In this document: in pieces, positions 53,787 to 64,000 of the stretch | Numbering within the stretch: the first letter of the stretch is position 1 | Layout of the letters: every line of letters begins with the position of its first letter | The notes under the pieces: generated by a model | Seen by the model: the letters and a program-made list of their open reading frames with translations, nothing else | The model's database searches: none | What the model was told of the DNA's origin: nothing | Position numbers and translations under genes: made by a program | From: Zygaena filipendulae | Lineage: Eukaryota; Arthropoda; Insecta; Lepidoptera; Zygaenidae | Assembly (NCBI GenBank): GCA_907165275.2 | Contig: OU015660.1 | Location: 3,536,501 to 3,600,500 of the forward strand | Length of the DNA stretch: 64,000 nucleotides | Direction: 5' to 3'

Positions 53787-54091
53787 TTGCCTTTTCGTAC
53801 ATTATTGTAGAGTCGGGAACATGAGACCGTCCGCGTCCTGATCACCTTTTATTTATCTCCTATCGGTAAAGAAGGTAGTTTACTTTATAATAAATTGTCC
53901 ATTGTACAAAAAGCATTGAATTTTGAATTTATTCGCAAGACAGGAAAGACAAAGTCGATAATCAATAAATTCTAAGTAAACTCCAAGGTTACTTAGTTAT
54001 ATTACAGTATAATATAAAAACGACAGTAAACGCAAGCAGTGGAATCCATTTCAACTCAGGCTAAAAGTATCACAAATCGATTAGTTGTGTG

Positions 54092-54364
54092 TATAATGAT
54101 AATAATAATAATAATTCACTTCACAACACACAGATCTACTTGATCCCACACTAAGCTATAAGCTTGTGTCGTGGAAACCAAGCTAACGTGGTATATACTA
54201 CACATATTATTAAATATATATTATACTATAGATATAAATATAGACACCCAGACTGGAAAATGGAACCCTGTGTTCATCACACAAAGTCCACCCCCACCGG
54301 GAATCGAACCCGGAACCTCTTGATTAGCGGGCAGGCATGGTGACCATTGCGCCAATCGGGTTGT
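54092..54364 (-). mobile_element. tRNA-derived SINE
   Basis: The minus-strand head has an A-box-like TTGGCGCAATGGTCA and an exact B box, GGTTCGATTCC, within GTTCCGGGTTCGATTCCCGG, as in a tRNA gene. A tRNA-unrelated body follows and it ends in a (TTA)n run at 54092-54116. About 270 bp. It can be transcribed by RNA polymerase III but is not a functional tRNA gene. Confidence 0.8.
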
Positions 54365-54369
54365 CGTAT

Positions 54370-55640
54370 AGATGCAACCAATCCCGTTTAAACCCGATGC
54401 TTGAGTTCAAACCCGGTATAAGCCCGTAAACGCCTCCATTTGAATGCCCATCTATAATAGTGGTGTGCCTTCATTGTGAACGGAATTATGAATGAAACTA
54501 TTGCTCGCCAATGTATTATTTAACTCCGTAGCTTACGTACGCTTATTTTTATTATGGATTTTCGAAAAGGTCAGCGTCGAGTTACAAAAATATGTCTCTG
54601 TTCTGTTTCACTGTAATTTTGCAAAAAAATTTAAATACTGCAAAAAGGAAGAAGGAAAAGATATCACGAGGCATCATTTATATTCCAATGGAGTATTAAC
54701 ATGTCATTAAAGAAGAAAAAATAAATGAAAATCTCTACCCAAAAAACTCTGCGGACTGTTTTATACAATAATTCGAAAATTTTCCTTTTTTGACTGGTTC
54801 TAAAGTAGTGTCACTCTAACGCCAACTGCCAGTATCAAGCCCCGCGGAGAGCATCTGAATCCCACTTCCACGTCACGTGTCGCGACGCATATCTATCGAC
54901 GTTTAATGCCCCTCTTCAAGTAGGTACATGCCCCAGCAATTTAACTACGAACACGTAAAGTGGCTTTTCCGATAATTCCACGCTTTTCCGATGTCAATAT
55001 GAAAATTCGTATTTCACTCGTCATTAGATTGTCATTTTTTTATTGAACTTTGATAAAATTTCGTCGGTATTAGGTATCTATGATTATCATAATTATTTCT
55101 CTACCTTTTTTAAACTGTTGTTAAGCCAACAGATTAAATTTGTTTCTGTAAATAGCCGTCTGATATAAAGTCCTAAAAGCTATATCTACTACAGGTGTTA
55201 TTCCTCCAGAGGGCACTGTGTATACCTACTATCTCGGCGACTCTGTAATGTCACGACAAACTTATGTAAGTTTAGTGACATGAAAATCACAATTTCTGTA
55301 CCTTTTTTTTGAATAAATAAATAAATAAAAAAACAAAAGTAAAATAAAATAAACCTTTATCGTAAACATCGTTCACTTTCAGAGTGGAGTGTGGAGGTCG
55401 TCGCCTTAGTCGAAATTAGCAATTATAATGTTGATAGCGGTGGTAATGCATTACGGGTCAGTGACTGAAAATTCCAGCCTAAATTAAAGCCTCTCGTAGA
55501 TATCGGTTTTAAGCTTCAGCCTTGATTTTATTTTAAAAGTACTCATAGAGTCCCTCGACTCGATTTTTTTATCACTACATGCGAAAATATACATGTAGGA
55601 AGTCAGGCATAGAAAAATAAATATACACAGCTTTGCATTT
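54370..55640. other. No gene recognised
   Basis: AT-rich sequence without supportable coding exons. Confidence 0.5.
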
Positions 55641-55644
55641 CATT

Positions 55645-55760
55645 GCTATTTTTAACCGACTTCCAAAAATGTTCACTGATTACTCGAAGACGGTTGGACC
55701 GATTTGGAAAATTCTTTTTTTGTTTAAAAGGGTATACGGCTAACAACGGATAGGCTAAAA
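55645..55760 (+). repeat. AACCGACTTCCAAAAA repeat
   Basis: TTAACCGACTTCCAAAAATG, GATTACTCGAAGACGGTTGG and ACCGATTTGGAAAATTCTTT form a common lepidopteran interspersed repeat. Its first part is the same as at 34020. Confidence 0.55.
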
Positions 55761-55764
55761 AACT

Positions 55765-58700
55765 TAGTAAGTAATTGAAGGATTGATAAAAATGACGGAA
55801 TAAGTTAAGGGTAATGGGTATCATATTTTAAGTCCATGATTTCTTAATTTTTAAAAAGTCATAAACACAATCTATTCGCATTTCGCAGTTGATGATTAGT
55901 GCATGGCGAGTATTTACAGTATAAAATATAAATCATACTTAATGAATTTATATCGGATTTTAGCAGCATTTTAGCAGTTTGTTACGGATGAATTTGTAAG
56001 AGCTTTATACTAGTTATTATATTTTGATATCTCAAAGGCACTTTGATGCTAACGATGGACTGTATTAGTGACAGAGATTGCAACTACCTACATTCCAAGT
56101 ATTCCGCTCTAACTTAGTCGACACATAGTTTACTTTGATTTTGAAATCATTCATGAATCAGGATCAATTATTGTACGAGTCCAGCACATTATAAGGAGTA
56201 TATACATATACATAATTATTATCATCACTATATACCGAGTATTACACAAAGTCGCTTTCTGCTGTCTGTCTGTCCCTATGTACATATGCTTAGATCTTTA
56301 AAACTACACTTCGGATTTTGATGCGTTTTTTTAAAAAGAGTGATTCAAGAGGAAGGTTTATACGTATACTTTATCCTGGAATTCTCGCGGGAACTCCAAA
56401 ATTACCCCGGGTAATCCCGGGAAGCCGCGGGAGATAGTAGCTGATATAGGGTACATTCTAGAATTGTGTGACATAAGTAGGTACATATAGAGTTACAATT
56501 TAATAAATTATACATAGAGTTCATTCACAATTAAAGCATAAAATCAATTGATGTTTACGTAGAATGGCGCAAAATCACCTTCGATGACACGCACTCAAGT
56601 GCACGAATACGATGTAGGTACTCGGCTTCTGTCCCCGGGGCACGAATTTTTCGCTCTCGTCCTTTCGATACTCAGAAGAATAACTGTTTCGATATCGTCG
56701 TAATGTCAAAGCGTTTTTTTGTATGGAAAATGAACAACGCCATCTATCCAGCGTTGTTGATTCGTCTCGATTGCAATTTGCAGCTTACTTAGCACCAAGA
56801 GTGCCTAAAAAAATTAATTATTTAAATACATTTTATTTCTCCTTTCCCCCTATTTTACGATTCTGTCATACCATATCTCATCTAGAGCAATATAAATTGT
56901 GGTCGTCCTCCCTTTGCCCCTTCCTCCCGCCGCCTTAGCACCGCACCACCCGCCTCTGCCGTCCTCCGTCTAACCTAATGCCGTTTTTACATTCTCCTCA
57001 TCAAATTAAGAGTCGTGCTCCAAAGAAATACGACGTAGCAATCTTACTAAGCATTACGCTTTTTGTGGCCACTTGTTCCGAAAATCTTATATTATTACAG
57101 CGAAATCATTTCTTGTATATATATATTTTTTATTTCGCTATCCGAAAGCATAGTGGAATAATAAGATAGAATTAGGCCCCTTTGTACGCAAAGACAATGG
57201 TATCTCAGAATTGATAAGGGACGCAGTTCTCATTTGTTAAGATTAAGTCATTACACCCGCTAAGTTATATCAACCTATGAGAATATTAAATTTTGCTCTC
57301 GGGCAAAGCCTCTTTTATACGTATTGCTCGTTTAACATTGAGATGAAATGTCAAGCTTCCATTCATTTTAACGGGGCAACGAATAAATCCAAACAATGAT
57401 GTCTGAAGGAAAATGGCGGCGCAAGACATCAATACCGCTGACATTCAAATAAAAGGAAATTGTTGTAATTTTCATTAATATTTTGCATATTGAGAACCGC
57501 TATATACTAAGCCAGTCTAACCAGTAATAACTAATAATATTTCATAATAGTCCTGATTGGTTAATTTGATTTTTATTTCGGAACTGGTAATTTAGACAGT
57601 GTACTACTGAGCAACATCACACTGGTCCGTAAATGACACTTATTTATGACAATTAATGACAATTATTACCAACTGTTTGCTTCTAGTTAATGTTGTCATT
57701 TCATTTTGCCAGTTATATTATTGAGAAAAGCGAATGTGACCTCATTGGCTGGACAACGTAATTCAATTTGAAGGACGCATATACAATTATACATAATCTA
57801 TAGATATTATTAAATTTATGTTGGCAGTTACCAGTTTGTTAGGTAGGTTCTAGTTAATCTAGTTACCTCTGTTTTAAAGCTAGATTTTGCTTTTGATAAC
57901 AAGAATACCTACTACATACTTACGTAACTTAAACCAACTGAAAGTAATAAAATGTTGACTACCTATTGTGTATTTATTACATACCTGACTACTTTTTAAT
58001 TATAATATGATGAATGAATACTGAATTTTTTTTTTTTTTTTTAAATCTTTGTTCAAAGACTGCTTAAAGACTGACCTTTTTGTTTAGTTACTCACCAGAA
58101 GTTTTTGTTTAGTTATTCGTTGTCAATGGATACTTTGATGCCTTTTCGACTGAGCAGTCTATTTCTGAATAACCCAGTTAAAATATATTATGTTAATCAA
58201 CACTTGCGATGGGATGGTAATCCGGAAATATAAGAACATTATAGGATCCATGACTTCAGTCAACTATACGCATAACGGAGTATTATATTATCTGTGATAA
58301 CGGTGAGGCAACATTCCATTTTCTTTGAACCACACGTGGATGCTATCATTACCAATGCGAAACGTTCATCCACATGCCAGCTGGTTAATCATAGTGTTGT
58401 TCACCGACTATTAATAAAATTAGTAACACCAACCGTTAGCAACATTTAAAAAAAGCGGCAGTTTAGTAAAATGGAACGCACAACATTAATAAATCGCTTA
58501 ACGATCCATTAAAATTAATAGGTAGTTACTTATTGAGACTGCATTTTCCGGTTGTATGTATTGACAACCGTTAAACTAAGAGTCACCTCTTTTTTTATAG
58601 CTGCAAAGTTCGAGTAGGTTTTTATGTAGGTAAAAAAAAACGAAAACAAGTCACGATCACGGTAAAATCGCCTCAAATATTTGCATGAAAATTTGGTTTG

Positions 58701-59110
58701 GGAACAAGCAGAAGCGACACGGTCCATTGTTTCTAAAATAACTTCTAGGCTCTAGCGTTCACACGGAGGAAAACATGTAGGTAGTACTAGTATAGTATTA
58801 TATTATCTGTGGTATATCCTTCCAGAAGTTTCCAAATCAAATTCAGGTTAATTAACATGGTTCAAAGGTTTTCACTTTTGAGTAGAGTCCTATAGAGTAA
58901 AACTTTTGAGATGATTTTGTCATAGATGGTTTTAATTAGAATTGGTTCGTTGCGTTTCATTATAATGAAATTGTAAAGTTATATTGAAACACATCTGTCA
59001 ACATTATTTATAAAAAAGTCATTAAATATTTGAATTTAAATGGTGTTTTATATCTTTTGTTTAATTTTTTTAATAAATGATCGTCTCTACCAAAGATATG
59101 GAACACCGTT
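55765..59110. other. No gene recognised; Helitron-like fragment at 56228-56445
   Basis: Mostly AT-rich with no supportable coding exon. At 56228-56445 lies a Helitron-like copy (CACTTCGGATTTTGATGCG, GAATTCTCGCGGGAACTCC, GAAGCCGCGGGAGATAGTAG). Other frames here are short and lack family resemblance. Confidence 0.5.
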
Positions 59111-59113
59111 TAT

Positions 59114-59452
59114 TAGCTGTGCCCCGCGGTTTTATCCGCGTAAGTTTCTGCTTTACTTTTTAAACCTTCCCTGAACTTCCACAAATATTTCAAGATCAAA
59201 ATTAGCCAAATCGGTCCAGCCATTCTCGAGATTCAGCGAGACAAACGAACAGCAATTCATTTTTTTATAAAGACTAGCTGTCCCCCGCGATTTCACCTGC
59301 GGTAATCCCGCGGGAATTCCGGGATAAAAACTATCCTATCTCTTAAGTTGGACCAAATAAAACATAGTGACGAAATTTCATCATGATCGGTTCAGTAGTT
59401 TCAGAGTCCATCGCGGACAAACAACGTGACACGTGATTTATATATATTAAGA
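59114..59452 (-). mobile_element. Helitron-like elements, two in tandem
   Basis: A decayed copy (59114-59265, TAGCTGTGCCCCGCGGTTTT) is followed by a complete one at 59274-59452. On the minus strand the latter starts TCTTAATATATATAAATCAC after A and ends GCGGGGGACAGCTAG before T. Confidence 0.6.
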
Positions 59453-59929
59453 TTATAATATAATTATATTTTTTTACTAGTAGGTAGTTAGGTACCTACT
59501 TTTGATGGTGTTCAATTTTATATTTTTAATTATTTTTGAAATAATAACCTATCAGGCCATGTCTAGACTTTACTTTTGCAATGATTATAAATCGCTTTCA
59601 AAGTATTGTAACTGGGGTTTGCATAACGCTATTGGAAAAGTTTGTCTATGAGTTTGTTGACATTGTCGAAAGTCGTGAAATGTCTGGGAGAGATTAGTTA
59701 CTAAGTAGTGTTCTATCGAATTTAGCTATAACTCTTTGATGGATTTTTAATGAAAATTCTTCTTTTTTCTCAGCATGCCGTCGCCCAATGATGGGTGCCC
59801 TTTGACTTATTTTGTATGATCCCAAAGACAAGGTGAGATTGTAGCGAGATGAGATCCGCTATTATACTGCCTATACTGCATCTTTATTCTGCTATCTTAA
59901 TTATGTATATTATATTATATAAGCAAACA

Positions 59930-60150
59930 TTCGTTTTTTCAACCCCGTCGTTATTTCTACTGCTTCCAAAATCGCTAGCAGTTCTGCCTGGTGGACAGAG
60001 CAGCAGCAGTCCCACTATACCTACCGTTAGCAAACAAACTTTGCCCTCTACTTTACTGCCGTCGCGTTGTGCGTTGTTGTATAGGTCCCTCAAGGTCTCA
60101 AAAACTATTGCCAGCCGGTCAGCTTTTCTTTTACCCATAACTTTAGATAT
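59930..60150 (-). pseudogene. RNase H domain remnant of a retroelement
   Basis: Minus-strand frames read RDGSKVEGKV, fitting the DGS motif of RNase H, then in a shifted frame SVHQAELLAILEAVE, fitting the conserved AEL(L/A)AI helix with its catalytic Glu. The frames are broken against each other and neighbouring domains are missing, so this is a relic of an RNase H-bearing LINE or LTR element. Confidence 0.55.
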
Positions 60151-60419
60151 GATACGATCCTGATCGAATTTTTCGTCCTTACGAATTTCAGAATGCCCCC
60201 GGGAAACTCCTATAATAAATAATAAAAACTCTGTAAATCAGAATCCGAAGCGGATACACCGTCAGACGTGTATAACGTCGTTTTGATTATTATTTAAAGG
60301 CCGAGTGCTTTTAGCATTATAGCAAATACCTAGGCATTAACCAAATATATTATGTACTACATAATAATAATCGTTATAATAAAATATAATAAAATATATA
60401 AAAATAAACAGGTACATTA

Positions 60420-61545
60420 AGAAAACTCAAAAATTAATAAAAAGTCATAAATCTGTATCCTTGTATGCAAAGGCAAGTAAGAAAAAATAACTTTATTAGA
60501 CGATTTAGAAATATGTACCAATAAATTACAAAATAGTAGGTTACAGCATGAAGCTGACACACAAAAACTACAATTAAAGATTCAGCAACTTACAGACTCT
60601 TTAACATCCATCAATAAAAAATATGAAACTTCTCAACAGGTGATCAGGGAGTACTCTAATGCAGTGAAAAACCTTTTAAAATCATCAAACTGTAATACAG
60701 AACACATTAACTCAAAAGTTAATAATAATTCATTTAGTTGTGTTTGCTCTAGTGATTCACAGCAGACGAGTGAACCCTCTTCCAAACCTACTATTTCAAT
60801 GCAGGACGGCTTGAATGCCTGTTCTCAGCAGTCTTTAAATTCTTTGCAAAAAACTATTATGTTCAGCGATGACATTGGGAGAAATATGGGCTCAATACTA
60901 AACTCTCAATTCAAGGGACATTCTATTTTTAATAATTGTTCACCGTCAGCATGTTTTGATGTCATAATGAATAAAACATTAAAATGTAATCTCAAAGCTT
61001 ACACAAATTTAATTATTTTTGTTCAAAATAGGGGAAATGTGGGCAAAAAAGACCTTATTAAATATTGTAATTATTTGTTAAGTTCCAACTTAAAAAAGGT
61101 AATTTTGTTTACATTCCCATACTGTAGGACGTTGCCAGAAGCAGAAAATAATATTAGATATAAGCTTAATGAATATCTATACACTATTTCAAAATACAAG
61201 GATAAGTTCCATATAATTGACACTAACACTTTTGTTAGTAATAAATATAATTATTTGACAAAAGGTAGTTATTACCTTTCTCATAGTTTTAAGCGACAGG
61301 TAGCAGTTGCGCTATCATATTATTTTGAAATCTTAGCCAAAAACTTGGCTAGTAATTATTCTGCTTCTATTGAGCAGTTACAAGACATTGGTAACAATGA
61401 CATTATGAATATTAATAATTTTGACATACAATTAACTACTAACAATTTTGACATACAAAATGATATTTCATTGACATCTAATTCTGACATACAATATGAT
61501 GATAATTTATTGACATCACAATTAATTCAAAATAATTTAAATTAA
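60420..61545 (+). pseudogene. LINE ORF1 with coiled coil and SGNH-like domain, frame-disrupted at 5' end
   Basis: The frame is open from 60481 to the TAA at 61543-61545 but has no early ATG. Upstream coding-like sequence continues in another frame across an A-run near 60481-60488, so the N-terminus is broken by a one-base shift or by truncation. A coiled coil (about 60490-60700; LEICTNKLQNSRLQHEADTQ) is followed by a Ser/Gln-rich linker. A globular part follows with YTNLIIFVQNRGN, KKVILFTFPYCRTLPEAEN, FHIIDTN and YLSHSFKRQVA. Its alpha/beta order resembles the SGNH esterase-like module of CR1-group ORF1 proteins, without a clear catalytic triad. ORF2 starts 17 bases downstream. Confidence 0.65.
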
Positions 61546-61562
61546 ATAATAAGACAATAGAG

Positions 61563-64000
61563 ATGACCTCTGGCACTAATCTAATTAAGTTATCTGACAT
61601 GACAAATGATTATTATTGTTTGAAAGGGAGTCCAAAGAAAAAGCATACTTCAAATGTTCATTGTATTAACCTGGTGCATCAAAATATATATTGTTTGACA
61701 GCAGGCAAGCAGCTGGAGCTGGAATTATTCATGAATTCGGAGAGTATTAGTATTATGTGTATTACAGAACACTGGTTAAGGGGGCATCAGCTCATGTTTA
61801 ATTTCAGTAATCACAGTATCGGTAGCTCATTCTGCAGAGTGAATGCAATACATGGGGGGTCGTTAATTTTTATAAATAGACACCTTAAATTTAAAGAAAG
61901 GAAGGATATTGTATCTCTCTCTGTAGAATGTGTAATTGAGCTTGCCTGTGTACAATTAGAGCAATTCATTGTTGTTTGTGTATATAGACCTCCTTCTGGC
62001 GATTACTCCTATTTTTCAGAAATTATGGATGTTGTTTTGTGCAAGTTAAGTAATACTGGTAAGAAGTTGTTTGTTTGTGGAGATTTTAATATTAACATTC
62101 TAGAAAAAACATCCTTGTCTTGTAATATTCTAAATTTATTCAAATCTCACAATCTTTTACATTTATTTATGGAGCCTACTAGGATATGCACTACTACGTC
62201 AACCTGTTTGGATAATATTTATAGTGATGTAGTTCCCAAACACAAGAATATTATTAACAAATTAGACTCTGACCACTCCGGTCAGTTAATAAATTTTGAA
62301 ATAATAAAAAACCATGTAACTAAAAGGAAAATTAATTATGTGCCGGTAACCACTGATCGCTTGGAGCGAATGCGGGCAGAATTGATTAATAACTTATCTT
62401 TTACACAGTCAAACTCGGATCCTAATTCCTTATATAATTCTTTCTTTCAAACGTTTCACCGTCATTATAGCTCAATATTTAGTTCCAAAGTGATCACAGT
62501 TACCAACAGTCCTGCCTTTAGCGAATGGGCAACAGTAGGAATACACAAAAGTAGGCAAGTGTTATATGGGTTATACTATGAAAGGCAGTTCAATCATAGT
62601 GAAGAGTTTAAAGAGTATGTAAAATCATATTCAAAAATTTTCAAAACAGTTTGCATGTTGTCTAAGTCCCATTTTATTAGTTCAAAGATCAAAAATAGTA
62701 ATGATAAAGTTAAAGCCACATGGAAAGTAATTAATGAAGAAACTGGTAAAGCTAAATCCGGTGACACTAACTTTAAGCTATGTGTTAATGGTAAAATCAT
62801 TCAGTCAGATTTGGAAGTCGCGAATGAGTTTGAAAGCTTCTTCGCTAAAATACCCGTTTCTTTAACCAGCACTTTAGGCTCTTCTACCCCCGTTGCAGAG
62901 TCACTTCTTAAGGAAAATGTTCCAGAATGTTCTAGTGAATTCAGTTTTAGCCATGTAAGTGTATATGATATCTTCAAGGTGTTTAAGACAATAAATCTTA
63001 AAAAAACAGCTGATCTGTGGGGGATCTCTGTTACTATTATAAGTTCATTAATTGATATTATTGCACTAGATTTAGTTGATATATTTAATAAATGTATAGA
63101 CTGTGGTGTGTTTCCTGACCAAATGAAATATAGTAAAATAACACCATTGTTTAAAGCAGGTAGTACAACAGACCCTACTAACTTTAGACCAATTTCAGTA
63201 CTACCCACATTTAGTAAAATATTTGAAAAGCTTATACTTAGCCAACTACTCACATACTTTAATAAAAACGACTTGCTGCATCATAAACAGTTCGGTTTTA
63301 CTCGTGGTCGCTCTACAACTGATGCAGGAATTAAATTAATCGAAAATATTTTTGAAGCCTGGGAGGAGTCACGTGATGCTTATGGAGTGTTTTGTGATTT
63401 ATCCAAGGCCTTTGATTGTGTTGAGCATACAACTTTGGTCAGGAAACTACACTATTACGGAATACGAGGTGTAGCTTTGGATCTTCTTACTTCGTACTTG
63501 AGTGATAGGATCCAAAGGGTTGATGTCAACGGAAAACGATCACATGGTTCTGCCGTTGTAATGGGAGTACCCCAAGGATCTATATTAGGACCATTCCTGT
63601 TCCTTGTTTATATAAATGACTTACCTTATCTAGTGAGGGACAACCATGAGATAGTATTGTTTGCAGATGATACATCTTTAGTGTTTAAGGTTAATAGACA
63701 GCAATCGGCTGTAGACGATGTGAACAATGCTCTCTCCAAAATAGTACATTGGTTTAATGCTAATAACTTATTACTAAACCGTAATAAAACCAAATGTGTA
63801 AGATTTGTGACAAAAAATGTTAAACAAGTAAAAACCAGAGTACTGATCAATAATGAGGATTTGGAAATGGTCGATGAAACTGTCTTTCTAGGTATAACAT
63901 TAGATGCAAAATTACAATGGGGCCCACATATAAAAAAGTTATCAGGTAGATTAAGCTCGGCGGCTTATGCTGTTAAGAAAATCCGTCACCTTACTGATAT
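61563..64000 (+). CDS. LINE ORF2: endonuclease-reverse transcriptase, open to window edge
   Basis: A continuous frame of 812 codons from ATG 61563 that runs off the window. Endonuclease motifs: NLVHQNIYCL (matching the N-terminal asparagine motif), CITEHWLRG, VVCVYRPPSGDYSYF, KKLFVCGDFNINI and KLDSDHSGQ. Reverse transcriptase motifs: ITPLFKAGSTTDPTNFRPIS, QFGFTRGRSTTDA, GVFCDLSKAFDCVEH, MGVPQGSILGPFLFLVYIND and the catalytic IVLFADDTSLVF. Typical of the CR1/jockey group. No stop or frameshift is visible in 2.4 kb, so the copy is young. Its product differs clearly from the ORF2 at 42311-45193 (FADD against YADD, different linker), so the two are separate families. Confidence 0.92.
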   Translation, partial: MTSGTNLIKLSDMTNDYYCLKGSPKKKHTSNVHCINLVHQNIYCLTAGKQLELELFMNSESISIMCITEHWLRGHQLMFNFSNHSIGSSFCRVNAIHGGSLIFINRHLKFKERKDIVSLSVECVIELACVQLEQFIVVCVYRPPSGDYSYFSEIMDVVLCKLSNTGKKLFVCGDFNINILEKTSLSCNILNLFKSHNLLHLFMEPTRICTTTSTCLDNIYSDVVPKHKNIINKLDSDHSGQLINFEIIKNHVTKRKINYVPVTTDRLERMRAELINNLSFTQSNSDPNSLYNSFFQTFHRHYSSIFSSKVITVTNSPAFSEWATVGIHKSRQVLYGLYYERQFNHSEEFKEYVKSYSKIFKTVCMLSKSHFISSKIKNSNDKVKATWKVINEETGKAKSGDTNFKLCVNGKIIQSDLEVANEFESFFAKIPVSLTSTLGSSTPVAESLLKENVPECSSEFSFSHVSVYDIFKVFKTINLKKTADLWGISVTIISSLIDIIALDLVDIFNKCIDCGVFPDQMKYSKITPLFKAGSTTDPTNFRPISVLPTFSKIFEKLILSQLLTYFNKNDLLHHKQFGFTRGRSTTDAGIKLIENIFEAWEESRDAYGVFCDLSKAFDCVEHTTLVRKLHYYGIRGVALDLLTSYLSDRIQRVDVNGKRSHGSAVVMGVPQGSILGPFLFLVYINDLPYLVRDNHEIVLFADDTSLVFKVNRQQSAVDDVNNALSKIVHWFNANNLLLNRNKTKCVRFVTKNVKQVKTRVLINNEDLEMVDETVFLGITLDAKLQWGPHIKKLSGRLSSAAYAVKKIRHLTD

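Noticed and set aside
54285..54364. Functional tRNA gene
   Set aside because: A and B boxes are present but the acceptor stem does not pair well and a SINE body with a (TTA)n tail follows.
59849..60163. 104-residue plus-strand gene
   Set aside because: Antisense of a frame-broken RNase H relic on the minus strand.

Overview
The window is nuclear DNA of an insect, almost certainly a moth or butterfly. It has spliced genes with GT-AG introns, GC-rich exons in AT-rich introns, and the dense mix of small transposons typical of Lepidoptera: Helitron-like elements starting TC..ACTAATATTATAAA and ending CCGCGG..CTAG, jockey/CR1-type and RTE-like LINEs, a tRNA-headed SINE, a Tc1 copy and several MITE families. 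The species cannot be named from this sequence.

Layout: (1) 519-7104 (+) holds the last 11 coding exons of the cohesin kleisin Rad21, whose middle carries a tandem decapeptide array. A long 3' UTR runs to about 9070. (2) 11091-13210 (-) is mitochondrial ATP synthase subunit c, with two alternative last exons. (3) 13734-20612 (+) is a JAZF1-family zinc-finger gene with an apparently coordinated choice of cassette exon and 3' splice site. (4) 25422-36828 (-) is a complete 15-exon Vps16, the core HOPS/CORVET subunit, encoding 845 residues. (5) 37190-64000 has no recognisable host coding exon. It is repeat territory: a possible hAT-like element, a nearly full-length LINE (41737-46880, -) with its own Inr+DPE promoter and a Helitron inserted just after its ORF2 stop, a dead Tc1 (49064-50610), MITEs, a SINE, an RNase H relic, and a second LINE (about 60420-64000+, +) whose ORF2 is open to the window edge.

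The four host genes are unrelated housekeeping or regulatory genes in alternating orientation, with no sign of an operon or defence island. The best novelty candidates are splicing and exon-duplication events inside conserved genes: symmetric phase-1 repeat exons in Rad21, duplicated terminal exons in ATP synthase subunit c, and two self-consistent splice paths in the JAZF1 homologue. The clearest feature of the transposon half is the LINE promoter with exact Inr-DPE spacing.
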